Source: Letharia columbiana
Taxonomy: Eukaryota; Ascomycota; Lecanoromycetes; Lecanorales; Parmeliaceae
Reading direction: 5' to 3'
DNA: 64,000 nucleotides
NCBI RefSeq assembly: GCF_014066305.1
Contig: NW_023501107.1
Span: 1-64,000, forward strand
The translations under genes and the position numbers were made by a program. Numbering within the stretch: position 1 is the stretch's first letter; each line of letters begins with the position of its first letter. The notes below the pieces were generated by a model that was given only the letters and a program-made list of their open reading frames with translations, was not told the origin of the DNA and ran no database searches. Positions 26,331 to 38,316 of this stretch are shown piece by piece.

Positions 26331-28983
26331 AAATCGAGGTTAAAAGAGCGGCATTGAGGACCTTATCTCTTGCTTGAAAAGCCCCACAGTGTTAGTGCTT
26401 GCGATACTTGCACAAATGGGATACTGCGGGCGCATTCTGAGGGATTTTCCGTGTCATAAAATTGGGTAACACGAGCTAGGAGAAGTGATTGCACCGCTAT
26501 CCGCGGAAATCGGCTCGTTCTTCTTCTCCGCGGGGAAAGACGCATACCATGCAGCGTTGTGTCGGGAGGTTCATAAGAGTCCATTTGAGACGATATACTC
26601 CGTACTCAACCTGGTGCGAAGAAACGGAATGGGTTGGCATCAACTTCGAGGGGTAAGAGCAAGCTCCGCTCAACAACTGCCCGTTCCGTCCGATACCTTT
26701 CCTAGTGCAGCATTATTGGAGCATCTGCATTTTTGACCCTATAAGCAAAATAGCCATGGCTTCGCTCTAGTGGACCAGTGGTGTATGAATGGCTATCGCG
26801 TCAATACTCTAGGTACATCACATAAGCCAGAAACGCCTGACCCATAAGGCGAGCAGATGAGTTCTCCTGTCTTCGGCAGTCTTCTTCCGTAACGATGGTC
26901 TGATAAATCACCATGCATATAGAGTAATGTCTGCTAACACACGTGAACACGTTCTCAGACGCAGATTTTAGGTATCACTTCGAGTTGATACGCTAGTCTA
27001 TTAGGTCTCGTTGAGTGCATTATCCAGATTCAAATGTAGGATGCGGATCATGCGGCTTTCAAGGTTGTCGGGCCGCACGTACGCATGAACCATGTGGTTC
27101 GTTTGGCTGTCTTATATCTTGCAGCTGCCCCTCCTGAAGCGTGCACAAACATCATTGACTCAGCCGTGGCGGCCGCAACCACGTTCTGACATCCCATAAC
27201 AAAAGAAATAGAATTGCAGCTTTCGCGTGACTAAAACTTATCATTTTCCGCAGGAGCGCGGCAGGTACATCTGACTCCACACAATGAAACTACCTGTCTC
27301 CGCTCTAACGTCCCGAGAAACCTCGTCAGAAGATCGCGCATTCAACAGCCGGCATGTGTCTCCCAAGATCCGCGGTCCATGTCCCTGCCCGCGCCGCTGT
27401 TAGATCCAGAGGCAGACTTCGTTTCGTCGGAGCATGAAACCTAATAAAGCTCTTATTCAAGTATGGGGGTGAAGGTTCCAATGGAATTACAACCCTCCTT
27501 TCCCGCGTCGACTGTCGAGCATCCCACGAGAGCCAAGCTGAGTTGGGGGGGGTTAGATGTGCTTGAGACAATCTGACAGCGCCAGGCGAGTCGACAGTTA
27601 TGACTTTGCCCTGGCTATTTGGTGACTATCTCTGAAAAAGGTTCGAGCGTATGCAGATATGTGATGGGAGGTGTGAAGGAATTCATACCTTTGATAGGAG
27701 ACTGGGCTGAGAAGTGCTTGAGATCACTTACGTCTACACAGCAGCTTCTTGGGCTTTGTGGGATGGTCCGCCTACAAAATGTTCCTTTTGTCTCAGCATC
27801 TTAAAGATCTACGAGCGTCAGATGATTGGGAACATCTATTCGTTTAGCAGAAAGCACAGCGTTGTGTCTTGTGACGAGAAAGAGCTATCGCACTTGCAAT
27901 CAAGTGCCGCCGGGCTTACTTGTTCAAGATGACCAACTTTGCTGGGGACACGAGAAGCTCATTCTGGTTCTGCGACTCACTGAGCCCATCCTCTACGTAA
28001 CAATCGTTCTGATACCCTTACTCTCTTTCGTCGGGAACGGAACACACAAGTCAAATGCGATGTCCACATCTCGCTCTCTAGTCGTCTCGAAGAGAGCTAT
28101 AGTTGCCTTCTCCTGCTTGGCCGCTCTATTAGAGAGACTATGCTCTACAGATGCCGGCAGAATGACGGTGCTCAAATCCCACGACTGGAAGCCCCGCCCG
28201 CGGGACTGAATGCCGAACGAGAAAAGGCTTTGTCCTTGGAGATCGAGGGACGAGGAGCTTTCGACGGGGTTCGTCAGTTTTGTTGGGCGTATCTGCAGGG
28301 CAACAATCGCCCGAGGTGGCGGCTGCATCGCGAGAGACATCGTCAGGCTTGAACCCTGTTGGAAAGCACTGGTTCAAGGACTTTCCTGGTGAAAATGTGA
28401 GTTCTATGACTGCAGAGTCAGGTCGTAGAGGGAATTTTATGCGTGTTTGTCTGTTGCTATGTTCAGTATTTGGTCGTCGTTCAATTCTTCTTGAATGTTT
28501 TTGCTAGCATTTCGACCAGAAATCATATTACAGCCAGCGAACATGTTCAACGTGCATACTATCATCAACCTGGCACAACTTAGTTGAGCTTATGCTTCCA
28601 ACGCTTACCCATCGAGATATGTAGAGCACTGTGACTTTCTCGCACTCGGATAACAGACATGCAGCGAATGAAAATACTTGACATATCTTCGATCTGATAA
28701 CGTCAATATATCACTTGTCTGACAGTCATCGGAGAGGATTAGTACGCTCGGTTGGCGGTGGTGTTTTTGATATCGACCGCCCCATCAAGGACTCAGACCT
28801 TAACGTCCTGGGAACTACAGGCTAGCAGGGTTTCAGATTGCAATTTCATCTTCTGGGTATCATTAGCTGGTGATGAGGGTTCTGCTACTCTCCAGTCGCA
28901 TATCACCATCTGGATGTTCTTTCGCAAAAATGAAAACGAAGCCGCAACCGGAGGCCTTAATATTCGCCACGATGTTGCTCCGC
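26331..28983. other. gene-poor normal-composition DNA
   Basis: Short frames exist on both strands (for example 27,826-28,209 + and 27,993-28,340 -), but they overlap one another, lack recognisable motifs and have no start or splice support. I see no gene here; decayed sequence is likely. Confidence 0.55.
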
Positions 28984-30150
28984 CTACACAGCATTCATAG
29001 TCTCATCTCTGACACGACTACCATGTTCCGTTCGCTTACTCCGATTCCGAGCGTTCTGATCCTTGATACTGTCATTGACATCCACAGGATCATTTCCCTG
29101 ACTAGGTGGATTAACACGTGTGTTGCTAGATGTGCCCGGCTCGCCAAAGTCCCATTTTCCAGAGGTGGTAATATTGGTCGCTATTCTGAACTCCCTGCGA
29201 TCTGCGTCTGGTTTCGATAGAAGCGGTTGGGTATGACTTGTTTGGGCTCTTGGCGGAGGGGGAGATGTTGGGGGACTTGGAGATCTCGGTATGCCGAGCC
29301 GTGGAGAAGAGCCACTTGATGTTGCAGATGAGTTGGTCGAGGAGCCAGAGCGTGTTACTGGTTGTCTGTCTCGCTCTTGATAAGATTGCCTAGCATGCTC
29401 TTCAAGCTGCTCTGTAGCGATGATACAGGCCTTAGTGGCCACTCTCTCGTTGACAGAGCTTCGCTCTCGTCCTTGGATATGATATGCAATGTTGCTGGAT
29501 GCTATGATGGCGCCTTTTACGGTACTTCTCTCGTTGCGAAGCTGAGATTTCAGCAATTTCCTTTAGATGCTGTTAATAATGTCCCTTTTCACCTCTCGAA
29601 CTCCAAAAGAGTACATGTCTGCTTACACTTGGTGTCGAAGCTCACTAATCTGTGCCTTGTCCTTCTTCTGTCTCTTTGCCGCCGCGAGTTGTTCAATTTC
29701 GACCCTCAAATGAATCATAGTGATATACAAAGTAATAGTCGATTTTGACGATTCCAGCTTTGATCTCAACAGCAAGAGGTCCGTCCTCCGGAACAACCAT
29801 CTCAACCGCGCAACCGCCTTTGTAATCAGATTGGTATTTCCTGGATCGCGAAGCGGTCCGAGATCTTCTAGAAACTTTTCAAATTCCCTCACATTCTCAT
29901 CCGCCTGATGGACGAGGTCCTTATAAATATTCAAGACATCGAGTACTTCAGACACTAAAGGTATCAAACGCTGAATTGTAACCTAGAGAGAACGCAGGAG
30001 TATCGAAAACATGCTCATCTCCTTCGCAACGGCATTAACCTCCCTTCCCGCATGCGCTAGCGTTCTGGCGCAACACCTGAGCTTATGACTGACCGTGTAA
30101 AGCGCGCCAGCATCTGCGATGATAGACGCTGCAACGGAGAGCGGATCCAT
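28984..30150 (-). pseudogene. fungal STAND N-terminal (Helo-like) domain protein with one in-frame stop
   Basis: The frame opens at 30,150 with MDPLSVAASIIADAGALY, the classic start of fungal N-terminal domains found on NLR/STAND proteins. It continues through helices containing ENVREFEKFLEDLGPL and WLFRRTDLLLLRSKLESSKSTITLYI. One TAG interrupts it at 29,983-29,985 (codon 56), in a conserved region with no plausible intron. A clean 66-nt intron (29,561-29,626; gtaagc, ttaac branch, aaag end) joins exon 1 (29,627-30,150) to exon 2 (28,984-29,560). Exon 2 encodes a charged stretch and a Ser/Pro-rich tail (SPSPPTSPPPPRAQ). Total would be 366 codons. There is no NACHT or repeat domain, so it is a stand-alone N-domain protein. 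Everything but the single stop is intact, so a recent nonsense mutation or a base error is possible. Confidence 0.7.
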
Positions 30151-33100
30151 TTTATTTTCATACCGTTCCTAAGTGACCGAAATTATGATGATGCTCAATC
30201 GCAGCGTTACGTCCCTCCTCAGGTTAGAAGGTGGGGCAACAAGGCCGAGATGTTCACAGCTCGCTCGTTCCTGGTTCGTCAATGCAGGTCGACGTTCTTG
30301 TCACGTCAGGATCTATAAGGTTGTGCGATTGAATGATACCCAGAGCATCAATGAGCATGCAATTGTTCGATTTCAGCGTCAGATATTCGAATTAGCTCTC
30401 GTGCATTGCCTACCCTCTTGACCAACCATCGTCTATATAAAACAAGTTTTCTCGCCTCACAGCATGTCCTGAAACCTTTGCGGTCAATACATCTTAAACC
30501 CTAGGCCCCCAAGATTTTTTGAGATCCTGATAATCTGACCTTCAGAGCAGGCCCAAAAAAATTCCGGTAGTGTTTAGTGCGATGAAGCTCCAGCACCGTG
30601 CCCCGAGCCGTGAGCCATTGACAGACAAAGACCGAAAAGCAGGTTTGTTTCGGCTTGACAAACATGTACTCGAACTCTTTCAAGTTGTGAACAAGACCGT
30701 AGATCCACCATGCCTTGCTAGGCAACCGATTTTGGACTCTCTGACGGCCTGTTTTTCGCGCTCGCCCAATCAGTGCAATGTGCGAAGCGATTCCTCATCT
30801 GCACTGCGAGGAAACGGTAACATGCGCTTGTCCGCAGGGCTGTTGGAAATCATGCTGCAGCACCATAGTGTGTTGTAGCTACCCCGAGGTGGCAATCAGC
30901 ATGGGCTTCATGGTATATGTAGCTACATACACTCCATAGACAATCAATCCATAACCTTTCTTCTGGCGTAGCTGCTGCTTGAGTACTTCACCCATGCCTT
31001 CGATTGAGCTCTAGAACTAGGAATCTCCACCAGCGATTGGAATTCATGTCGTTATTCGATTTTGGAGGATGAGCGTGTCTCTCACACAGACAGTCATTAG
31101 TCTTTGCTTTCATACCCACAGCAGATTCGTCACGAAACCCTGGGAACGGACGGATTATACTCCACAAGAGCGAAAACTGCCGACTCTATCAATTCAACCG
31201 CTTTTCGCCTCCAACATCATTAGCTTCTGTGACAACAATCATACCGTCATCGAAATCACGCCTGGCAATTCTATCCTAATCCTCTGCAACTCCTTTCTGT
31301 ATGGCGGCGAAGTGACCCCCTCGGGCTCTGTCAGTGCGCTATACTACAATCTTACAGGCAATGTGCAAAAGGGATGGGGTGCCCAAGCAGACTTCCTCCT
31401 GTGTGCGCCATCTACGTTGCGTTTCCGATTGATCTTTTTGGCAGGCGGTAGTCTCCGTCTGCCAATCCCTCGCATAAGAGTACCTAACATTCACGCCACT
31501 TTCGTTGCATATGCTTCTTTGCTGCACATGCTGTTCTCGTACGCGAACTGACGGCCGACTCGATCACGTAAAAGACGCAATCTGTGCCATCATACCCTAT
31601 GTGAGAAGCACGAATTCCATTGAGGTCGCTCATGAGAGTGCGCAGAATGTGTTAGATGCCGCTGGCGCTGTCATGCAAATATGTATAAACGAAACCGCCA
31701 TAGGGAGGTAAATAGTTTGGGTATACCTTCTGGCACTGTCAAGTAGTAGAAAACTGACGCAATGCTAGGTAGGGATAACATGCTAAGAGTAGACGTGTTC
31801 CGGGCCCGAAATGGAGTGGTGGTGGTGTGGTGCACTACGAGTATGCCCGCTAGTGTTCCACAGAGTGTGATGTAGTACGAGGTCGGTATCACAGCACGTG
31901 CTGTAGTGTCCCCTCGAGGAGGGTAACATTCAAAGCTCAAGGCTGATCAATGGACCGCAAACGAGGACTAGCTTTTGTACTCTCGTCTCATAGCAACGAG
32001 TGCTTGAAAATTTGCTTCATAGACATCTGGGCCATGGAAAATCCGAAAGGTGATACTCGACACCAAAGGAGAAGCCTCTGAAGAACCTTTACCCAATTGA
32101 CGGCAAGTCTGCGCTGGCGGTGTTTACTCCATTCATGTAAAATTGTGTGACTGAGTTGACGCTCTTCCTTCTCGTTGCATCATTGTACCGACATTGTTTC
32201 AAGCCACTCGGCTGGACTTTGATGAAATTCAATGATAAAATCCTTGAAAACTTGTAGATTCATGAAACGAAGACATAGAAACTTATGGCAGTGTCTCAGA
32301 CTCTAGGAAACAGAATAAGTACTAGGTCGCCCTTTCGAGTCGTGAGGGTTTCAATAGACACCATGATTTGTTTGATTCAGGGGAAGGGGGCTAGGCTTGG
32401 CATTGCTCGGGTGATCTTTTATGATGACTAAGTACAATTGCGTACGCGCGTCGCCGATCTTCATTTCCGACCATCCGCCACTCATCAGGCTAAAGACTTT
32501 ATCCTTATTATGATTTATCCTATGACTGCTATCAGATACTTCTCATTTTTGCATCATTTTGCATCATGTTTATTACCTATTCATAAGACTTCATACATGT
32601 TATACTGTAGATGTTTTCCTCGCCTGACATCCTGCATCCGAAGCATCCCTCTATCTACCTTAGCCAGATGAAGGCTCAATGCCCACACAGCTGCCGAACA
32701 CGTCAGCCTCCCACGTTCCGGCCCGATGGTGGGGCCCCTTTTATGCATCTCCTCCACGACTAGTTTCTTAGGAGTTAGGATGGTGCTAAAAGGGAAATTA
32801 ATGATTGTTTAGTACAGTACTACAGTACTACTACTACTACTACTACTACTACTACAGTACTACTACCAATGGCGGTACTCGCATAGTCTAGTCAAACTAC
32901 TTTACAGCCCGCGGGAGATCCGAGCGAGAAAAGAAAATCAGGAAGCGTGAACCGGGGATTCAAGAGGCACGCGGCCATGCCTATCCAACCAAACGAACCG
33001 CAACACACCGCTTTCAAACATTTACGTCGGCTGAGTCCTACGCCGTGCACAGCGTGTAAATACCAATCAATCACTTTTTGGGGGGAATGTCATCCGGGGA

Positions 33101-33925
33101 AGCATTTTGCCCAAAACTTCGGGCCCGATCGCTCAATGAAATCCCGGGTGGAGAGGCAGACAAAGTCACATGGTCATCGTGCGAGCATGCATCCGTGGAA
33201 GAACCCAGGTTCGTCATGTTGTGTCAACACAAGATCATTACTCAACAAGAATCCGTCTCCAGTCTTTCTCACGGCTAGGATGAAGCATGAGACGAGAAGT
33301 GCTCGAGAAAGGCTCAGCTGAGACTCTCTTGCCCCTCCAGAGGAGGTAGGAAGACCAGCCCGAAGACACTCGATACACTGCCTCAAGATATGTTTCACGT
33401 CGCGAGTCTTTATGCGCACACGCCACACCACTTCGGTTGATGGAACAAAGAAATCGTCCCGTTTGCTTTCCCACCATCGCATCGAGATGATGCTGACAAG
33501 AGCTGTGAGGCGGTGATGATGTGGACCCATTCTTCAAAAATGACTCGCCGCATCCCGTTGGTGGATATTCGGGAAGTTGGGAAGCGGTAAAAGGAACAAA
33601 GTCTATCCTCTCGCCGAACTCGCGCTAGGTCAACCAACATACGGTAATAATAATCCCAAATCTTACATTCCTTAGTACTAAAAAGATCAACATGCCCACC
33701 TCTCCCGCGCTCTTTTTTTTCCCCTCTGCTTCTTCTTCGAATCTTCTTCCTCCCTCTTGCGTTGTTGAATTGCAAACCCACATTCATTGTTACCGACTTA
33801 CCAACATTCACTCCTTTACAATTGCAATCAACTCGTGAGGCTAGCCCTCCGCTTAGCTCATTTCCGAATTCAGCTCCCAGCCACCGCTTTCAGCAAATCC
33901 ATCAGAATCAGCAAAATAAATCAAA
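30151..33925. other. long gene-poor interval
   Basis: The longest frame (31,069-31,551 +, 160 codons) has no recognisable domain and no convincing start context. Overlapping frames on the other strand are equally long. The last few hundred bases should hold the promoter of the secreted-protein gene that starts at 33,926; they include pyrimidine-rich tracts around 33,710-33,760. Confidence 0.55.
32812..32868 (+). repeat. (ACT)n microsatellite
   Basis: A run of tac/act trinucleotides with short tacagtac interruptions on both sides. Confidence 0.9.
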
Positions 33926-34714
33926 ATGCGATCCGTATACTCGACCCTCCTTTTCCTCGCGGCCGCCACCCCATTGCTCGCCGACGAAAAGTCCGACTGC
34001 CTGGCTCAAGCATCCCCCACCAATGGAGTCATCTACTGGACCGGCCTTGAAGTACCTCTCGACAAGGCCGATAGCTACGGCAACATAATGCCCGGCAGCA
34101 ACAGCACCACCAAAGGCTGCATGCAGATAGGACAATGGGACGGACAGATTCGCATAGGCGAGCAACCTCACCCGGTAAAAGACACCAGAACCATTCTCGA
34201 AACGAACCCCGTCGGCAAATGGGCCAGCTACGACGTCAGCTACATCTCCGGCTTCTCCATCGCCCTCACTTGCCTAGACACTGTTCAACAGACGCTCACC
34301 GGCGACAACACGGACCTCTTCGACGTGCCCGGCGCCTCGTGCGAAGACAAGAACGGATACACTTGCGTCGGCCCCGTGGGTGCATGGGGAGTTCGCGCTA
34401 GCGAAATGAGCGAAACCTCCTGCTGGAACTGCAACCCGCCCAACGCATTCTTCGCGCCTGTAGCAGGCGCAGCATATGTCTTCCCCGACGACAACGGGTC
34501 CGTCATCGCCGCCAGCTCCAATGCCATCCACTGCTGCGTCGATAAGGATTGCCCATGGACGAACCCCAAGGCCGGCACGACCAAACACGGTACCTGCACC
34601 TGCAACTCCGGCGCCGACAAGCGTGATGCGACGCCCGAGACCAAGCCCAACACCAAGCGACATCTCCATAGCCATGGCAAACACAAGGTTCGAGGCCTCA
34701 GTGAGATTGTCTAA
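33926..34714 (+). CDS. cysteine-rich secreted protein, unknown function
   Basis: Single exon, 262 residues, ATG in the context tcaaaATGc. Residues 1-19 (MRSVYSTLLFLAAATPLLA) form a signal peptide. The mature part has twelve cysteines, including SCEDKNGYTC, SCWNC, HCCVDKDC and TCTC, which suggests six disulfides. Two dibasic sites lie near the C terminus (DKRD, TKRH), followed by a His/Lys-rich tail, so Kex2-type processing is possible. I do not recognise a named family. Secretion and cysteine content make it an effector-like candidate, but a cell-wall or general extracellular role is equally compatible. The reading frame is intact and codon use is GC-rich, unlike the RIP block. Confidence 0.85.
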   Translation: MRSVYSTLLFLAAATPLLADEKSDCLAQASPTNGVIYWTGLEVPLDKADSYGNIMPGSNSTTKGCMQIGQWDGQIRIGEQPHPVKDTRTILETNPVGKWASYDVSYISGFSIALTCLDTVQQTLTGDNTDLFDVPGASCEDKNGYTCVGPVGAWGVRASEMSETSCWNCNPPNAFFAPVAGAAYVFPDDNGSVIAASSNAIHCCVDKDCPWTNPKAGTTKHGTCTCNSGADKRDATPETKPNTKRHLHSHGKHKVRGLSEIV

Positions 34715-35956
34715 GCAAATCTTGCGGCGCGATTGCTGGCCGTCTTCCGCTGGCGCCTTTCCATTCTGTATAATTGCATTTTAAGAATCTCGGGAGGACC
34801 CATCCCATCTTCAAAGATGTGGATTCATCATGGATTGGATATCTGGGCAAGGGTGTAGAGGCATCACGTGTCTCTTGGTGCATGAGCGGGGCTGACTACC
34901 AACGCCCAATGTAAAAAATCGGCCACATCAACACTCATCGCCTACGGTCGCTAACATTGTGGATATTTCAAATCATACCAATCAATCAATCTAGATGAGC
35001 ATTTTCCTAGTGTACGAAATCAAACCTATCTCTATCAGACACCAACATCGCCCACGAAGCCCCCGCGCCCTCTAATTTGCCAACCTCGTATCCGTGCCCC
35101 CCATCACCCCCCCATCCATCGCACCTCATCAAAATCCTAACCTCCACCACCTCCTTCCTCCCCTCACACCTTCACACAAACCCCTTCCCACCACGCGCAT
35201 CCAGCCATCGCTCTCCCGACGCAACCACGCCCGCAGTCCACATAAAGTTGTTTCGTTCCATCTAGCTCCCACCCCACCCCAACACCAAAAATCGAGCAAA
35301 ACAACGCGAGCCTCCTGAAACCGGGTCTCCTGATCTTGGCACCGTTTGGCGCGCCGAGATCCAACTTACTGGAGTAACCATCAATCAATCAATCTGCGTC
35401 ATCGCTGGCGGCTATCTGTTACGACTGTTATCTATTATTGTTGTTGAAGGGTATGGATGGAAGGAAAGACGGTGCCTTGCGTCGTGCATACGGAAATCAG
35501 TCACGAGGGGTAGAGAGCCTGCGATACTTTCCGGGTCGACGGCCCAGGATAGATAGCGGCGTGTCCAAGAAGCCCGAGACCGAGTGCAGGCAGTCTTTGC
35601 TCGTATTGTGGGGGGCCCCCCAAAAAAGAAGGAGGGGTTTTTCCCCCCCCCCCCTTTTCCCCTTTTTTTTTTAAAAAAAATAAAAAAAATGTTGAGTTAG
35701 AGAGAGAGAGAGAGGAAGGCACAGGAGTAGTCTGCTATCCCACACTTATGTACATTTTATTTTTCCACCTGTGCCATGTCAAGCAAGGAAACGCATCAGG
35801 CGTATCAGAGATTCAAATGGTTCGTTTATCATCACGGCGTGAGTCAAGCACAGTACTCTCCAGTGTACCAAACCCTCCTCCTACCCCACAATTTCCCTTG
35901 AACTCTTCGCCGAAATCTCTCCTCCCCTCCCCTCCCCCTCCCCCCCCCTTCAACCC
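34715..35956. other. intergenic interval with low-complexity homopolymer block
   Basis: No gene seen. Pyrimidine-rich stretches occur around 35,080-35,230. A homopolymer cluster (g-run, c-run, t-run, a-run) at about 35,608-35,690 resembles the one at 24.9-25.15 kb. It is followed by an (ag)n run at about 35,699-35,714 and a second C-rich tract at 35,925-35,950. Confidence 0.7.
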
Positions 35957-36457
35957 TCATACGACCCTCAACCCGACATAAATCCCCAACGACCCCGCCA
36001 CATCCCACCACCCCTGATCATAAACCCCCGCGTAGCCCCTCCTCGAAACCCTATGCATGAGCGCCGCGAAGTCGCGCACGAACTCCCAACTGATGGCCTC
36101 GGTCGCGCCGTCGTTGACGACGAAGCTGAGCTGGAAGGGGCCCCAGCGGACGACGAGGTCGGGCTGCGGGGGCGGGAGGTTGGGCATCCAGGAAGTGATG
36201 CAGCGGACGTGGATGTCGGCGTAGAAGTCGGACAGGAGGGCGGCGGCGGTGGCGGTGGGGATGAGCATGGTGAGGTGGGCGGTGCGTTCGAGGTAGAGGC
36301 CGTGGAGGGAGAAGGGGGGGCGGCGCTTTTGGAGGGCCGGGTCTGTGGTGGTGAGGGCGGAGGTGGTGGAGATTGGGGTGGCGGTGGATTGGGTTAGCAG
36401 GCTGGAGAGGAGGAGGATCAGGGTGGTTAGCCCGTGCAGTGGACATAGGATGCGCAT
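35957..36457 (-). CDS. small secreted conserved fungal protein
   Basis: Single exon, 166 residues. The N terminus (MRILCPLHGLTTLILLLSSLLTQSTA) is a signal peptide. The mature part carries HGLYLER, FYADIHVRC, VVRWGPFQLSF, ISWEFVRDFAALM and RGYAGVYDQGWW, and ends in GIYVGLRVV. This spacing recalls a widespread uncharacterised ascomycete secreted family whose members end in a similar G-I-x-V-x-L-R block; that recognition is from memory. Only one or two cysteines are present. Function unknown. A C-rich tract begins within about 10 bases of the stop codon. Confidence 0.7.
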   Translation of the reverse strand: MRILCPLHGLTTLILLLSSLLTQSTATPISTTSALTTTDPALQKRRPPFSLHGLYLERTAHLTMLIPTATAAALLSDFYADIHVRCITSWMPNLPPPQPDLVVRWGPFQLSFVVNDGATEAISWEFVRDFAALMHRVSRRGYAGVYDQGWWDVAGSLGIYVGLRVV

Positions 36458-37180
36458 CGTTGTGGATGATTTGGAGACGCCGGCTTCGATGGCTGTTCTC
36501 TATCATTCATTTCAAAATATACAAACGGTCGTCATCCTCCGGCTCTCCGAAATGCTTTTCCCTTTGCTCTCAGCCCTGCAGACTGTTTCCAGAAGACGGA
36601 TAAGCAGTGCTCTTCTATGCCTGGCCAAAAGTGCGCAGAAGGCTCGGGCATTGTTGCTTCTCGATCTGATCGCAGAGCAGGTGTCAACCTCCTTCCGCGC
36701 TTGCAAGAATCGCTCGTGCGTGTGCTAATTAAGGATTAAAACCACTTTTGCCCTTTGCGCTCGTGCGTCCCCGCAGCATTTGTATGCAGGTGCGCACGGG
36801 GACTAGCTATTTGCCGCATTTTAGTCTCCATAGGTACACGAAACTGTTGAGGTAGTATGATGATAGAAGTCATCTCTTCCGAGGGGCAGCATAGTGATCG
36901 TGTTACAATGTCTTGCGGAAAGGAGTGACGAGCTTTGAGTTGACGTGGCGCTTTAAAGAAGAGAATGATCATTGTAAGAAGCGACATCGATCTGAGGGGC
37001 TCTGAAGAAGCGATTGATGCAGCACTGTCAGGTTTTGTCCCAGGGTGCTCAAGCGTTTGCAACAGTACTGACGATGGGGACGAATCATGGATGGGACTTA
37101 TCCAAGCCAAAACACAGAGCAACTTTTGTAGCTCAGTCATTCTCAAATCAGTCCGTTACTTCGTGAATGTTTCACACCTT
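36458..37180. other. intergenic interval
   Basis: Short overlapping frames only (for example 36,736-37,146 -), none with recognisable features. It contains the presumed promoter of the gene to the left and the 3' end of the aldo-keto reductase. Confidence 0.6.
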
Positions 37181-38316
37181 TCAAGCATCCTCCAGACCCT
37201 GATAAAGAGGCACGCCCCATCCACCACTGGGATTGTTGAACCTCTTCTGGTACTTCTTCCCTAGCCTCTCAATCGTAGTATAATCCTCCTCTTCCAGCTT
37301 ACACTTCGCCGACCCAAAGTTTTCCTTGATTCTGTCCGCATGCTGGCTCTTGGGTATGACACTACAACCCCTGTCCATGCCCCAAGCCAAAGCCACCTGT
37401 GCATTTGTACATCCACGCTCTTTGGCAATCTCCGTGATGTCCTCATTCACCAGCAGCGATGGCGGCGTATCCTTGCTTTCACCGGGTGAGCCGTATATAG
37501 GGTTTAAGTTTGCGAGGGGAGAGTAGGCGGTGACGGCGATGCCGTTGTCTTTGTGCCATTGTACGAAGTCAACTTGCTGGAGATACGGATGGAGCTCGAA
37601 TTGGTGGACGGCGGGCTTAATGGTCGTTTGTTCGAGGAGCTGGTGCAATTGGTGGGGAGAGAAGTTGGAGACTCCGATGTGTCGGACTTTGCGGGTGTCA
37701 AGAAGCTTTTCCATGGCCATCCAGGTCTGCATGAGTTAGTCTCAGCACTGTGTGTAGAGGCTTGCGAGGGCGCTGGGACCCACGTCAACGTAGTCAATGT
37801 AGTTCTTTCCGTCAGAAGACGCCACAGGCCAGTGCATTAGGTAGAGGTCGAGATATTCCAGGCCCAAGTCGCTCAGCGTATTGTCGAGGCCTTGCTCAAC
37901 CTGATCAGTCTGGTGGCTACACCAGTACAACGCGTCAGAGCCGGTGTATGCTAGGAAGCCACGCAGTAGACTTTGGGAGCGTACTGATCATTCCACAACT
38001 TGGATGTAATCCAGACACTGGATCGATCCAGCCCTATCGTTTCCAATCCATCTTTGATACCATTGCCCACCTCTTTCTCGTTGCCGTAAATTGCTGCACA
38101 GTCCAGATGTCTGTATCCAGTCTGAAGTGCAATAGAGACTGCCTCTGAGGCATTAGAATTGTCGAGGTTCCATGTTCCGAAGCCCAGCAAGGGGATGGAA
38201 GCGATAGAGGGAGGATTGCTGGGGCTGAAAGGAATTTGCTCCTGGGCACGGGACAGCCCGAACAGCGCCAGCGCAAGAGAGGAGAGCTTCGCAATGGATA
38301 CCATTGCCATGATCAT
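37181..38316 (-). CDS. aldo-keto reductase with N-terminal signal-like segment
   Basis: Three exons: 37,972-38,316, 37,784-37,900 and 37,181-37,726, giving 335 residues in frame. It should reduce carbonyls with NADPH. The tetrad is complete: Asp72 and Tyr77 ([10 protein letters not shown]), Lys106 (ITSKLWND) and His138 (YLMHWPV). [10 protein letters not shown] and [15 protein letters not shown] provide the structural and cofactor-binding motifs. Intron 2 (57 nt, gtgggt, ctaac branch, gcag) is clear. Intron 1 (71 nt) uses a weak gtctac donor but keeps the frame and the motif. The first ~25 residues are hydrophobic and end [11 protein letters not shown], unusual for a normally cytosolic family; secretion or membrane attachment is inferred. 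On the coding strand a tataaat lies about 195 bases upstream of the ATG. Confidence 0.88.

Noticed and set aside
31069..31551. 160-codon plus-strand frame
   Set aside because: No recognisable motif and no convincing start context; similar-length frames oppose it. It may be chance.
36051..36506. His/Arg/Pro-rich minus-strand frame and Gly/Glu-rich plus-strand frame
   Set aside because: Out-of-frame shadows of the secreted-protein gene at 35,957-36,457.
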